Part shown: one piece after another, positions 62,911-64,000 of the stretch
Layout of the letters: every line of letters begins with the position of its first letter
Position numbering within the stretch: the stretch's first letter is position 1
Origin: CAYWNK01 sp964459495
GTDB lineage: Bacteria > Planctomycetota > UBA1135 > GCA-002686595
Direction: 5' to 3'
DNA: 64,000 bases
Assembly (NCBI GenBank): GCA_964459495.1
Contig: CAYWNK010000005.1
Span: 8,701 to 72,700 of the forward strand
The notes under the pieces: model-generated
Databases searched by the model: none
What the model saw: the letters and a program-made list of their open reading frames with translations, nothing else
What the model was told of the DNA's origin: nothing
Made by a program: the position numbers and the translations under genes

Positions 62911-64000
62911 CTAGCGACCGGCCTTCAGCCTTGCGAGAAGCGCCCTAGCCCCAGCGTGCTGCCCGTCCCTGGATAGAACCACGCCAAGCTCCTGGCTGGC
63001 CTCATCGGTACGCCCGGCCTGGACGAGCACCTCGGCCAGCATGAATCGATGCGACACATCCTCCATGGGCGCAGCCGCCGTAGCACTGCGCAGACTCTCG
63101 ATAGCCTCGTCGTAGCGCTTCTGCACATACCTGGCGCGCCCGATCAGCTGATGAGCAGCAGCGCTGCCGGGCTGAATCCCACGGATCGCGTTCGCGGCCT
63201 GGATCGCGATCTCGGGCTGTCCATTGGCGAGAGCGATTTCCGCTTTCGTGAATTGGAGCCCAACCTTCCCAGGCTGCAGCTCGACCGCACGGGCGATGCT
63301 GTCGTTCGCCCCTTTCAGGTTCCCTGTGTTCGCATACAGACTCGCCAGCGTCGAATGGTGACTCGAGCTCTGCGGCGCGCGCAGCACCAGCTTCTCGGCC
63401 AGCTTCACCGCTTGACCGAGGTCCTGGCTCTGGATCGCAACCTCCATGGCGTTCTCGAGCGAAAGCTGTGTGGAGGCAAATTCGTGCGCCTCCACAAGGC
63501 GCGGATCGAAGGACAGCCATCCACGGTAGATCGGAAGTCCGTTGCTTCGATCGGAGGCGGCTCGAGCCTCGTCTAGACGCCCAAGGCCCGCGAGCGCCTG
63601 GCTGCGTAACCTGTGGAGCAAGTAATCCAGCGGCGTAAGTTCGAGCGCACCATCGAGGCTCGCAAGCGCGGCCGAAAAGTCGCCCTGCTCAAGAGCAACC
63701 CCAGCGAGGCCAGCAAGGCCCTTGGCCGCGGAGGGTGACTTCCCCGCTGCCGCTTGAAAGCACTGACTGGCCAAGTCCAGCTCACCCCGTTCCAGATGCA
63801 AGAAGCCCAGCCGCGAATCGATCACCCCATAGTCCGGGTCCATTTCCCCCGCCTGCGCAAGCAGCTGGAATCCGAGTTCAACGTCGCCCAGTTCCACGCA
63901 CTCGATCGCCGCGAAGTAGGTCCACAGGGGCTTGTCATCCCCAAGCTCCGAAGCGGCAACGAATAGATCGCGTGCCGGATCGTGTTGACCGAGCGCGAGC
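62911..64000 (-). CDS. TPR-repeat protein, 5' end outside window
   Basis: The frame is open to the right edge, so the start lies outside; GTG 63897 is inside the coding region because upstream codons continue in frame (DKPLWTYFAAIECVELGDVE). It has at least eight TPR-type helix pairs (DVELGFQLLAQAGEMDPDYG, RGELDLASQCFQAAAGKSPS, GRTDEASQELGVVLSRDGQH). A protein-protein interaction scaffold, role unknown. Confidence 0.8.
   Translation of the reverse strand, partial: LALGQHDPARDLFVAASELGDDKPLWTYFAAIECVELGDVELGFQLLAQAGEMDPDYGVIDSRLGFLHLERGELDLASQCFQAAAGKSPSAAKGLAGLAGVALEQGDFSAALASLDGALELTPLDYLLHRLRSQALAGLGRLDEARAASDRSNGLPIYRGWLSFDPRLVEAHEFASTQLSLENAMEVAIQSQDLGQAVKLAEKLVLRAPQSSSHHSTLASLYANTGNLKGANDSIARAVELQPGKVGLQFTKAEIALANGQPEIAIQAANAIRGIQPGSAAAHQLIGRARYVQKRYDEAIESLRSATAAAPMEDVSHRFMLAEVLVQAGRTDEASQELGVVLSRDGQHAGARALLARLKAGR

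Overview
The window is a GC-rich bacterial chromosome segment. Several features point to Planctomycetota: ECF sigma factors paired with Ser/Thr kinases, a very long FG-GAP repeat secreted protein, a sulfatase, and long membrane-anchored proteins with carboxypeptidase-regulatory-like modules. No rRNA or marker gene is present to prove this, so the phylum is an inference. Two genes run off the edges: a CRISPR RAMP gene on the left and a TPR protein on the right.

Region 1 (1-22 kb) is a large type III-like CRISPR locus. It opens with the end of a RAMP (Cas7-like) gene and cas6. Convergent to these is a four-gene minus-strand operon of putative effectors: a small HEPN protein, a RING-like zinc finger/membrane protein, a CorA-like two-TM protein and a CARF-HEPN (Csm6/Csx1-like) ribonuclease. 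Three short CRISPR arrays with sister repeats follow (8.36, 14.83 and 18.74 kb), each with a leader carrying the same two motifs at nearly fixed spacing. Between arrays 1 and 2 lies a tightly overlapping four-gene operon that I cannot match to a known CRISPR module: two coiled-coil lipoproteins, a 773-aa protein of unknown fold, and an 801-aa protein with about five tandem SPFH/band-7-like modules. Between arrays 2 and 3 is the adaptation operon cas2-RT-cas1, with a stand-alone reverse transcriptase that suggests spacer capture from RNA. Array 3 is flanked by an intact gene for a DUF3800-like/TPR-like protein and by a decayed copy of that gene's 3' end. Cas10 and the other type III subunits are not in the window and would be expected to the left.

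Region 2 (21.6-27.2 kb) holds two ECF-type sigma modules, the second coupled to a transmembrane Ser/Thr kinase. It is followed by a 3' fragment of a tRNA-Ser(UGA) gene, a probable integration scar, and an IS1182-like transposase remnant.

Region 3 (27.2-42.4 kb) carries a MarR/thioredoxin-like operon that includes a 48-aa CxxC protein, a minus-strand sulfatase, and a MarR-controlled RND efflux operon (outer-membrane factor, adaptor, pump) with a clear palindromic operator. It also has a secreted protein with a c-type haem motif and a methyltransferase.

Region 4 (42.6-49.4 kb) is a nitric-oxide signalling operon: H-NOX sensor, PAS histidine kinase, and three response regulators with HDOD, degenerate HD and EAL outputs. 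A separate HDOD protein follows. The set closely parallels the Shewanella H-NOX/HnoK/HnoB/HnoC/HnoD network.

Region 5 (50-64 kb) contains a 1.2-kaa FG-GAP protein, an ECF sigma factor fused through a transmembrane helix to a predicted beta-helical outer domain, four downstream genes of unknown function, and two further surface or TPR proteins.
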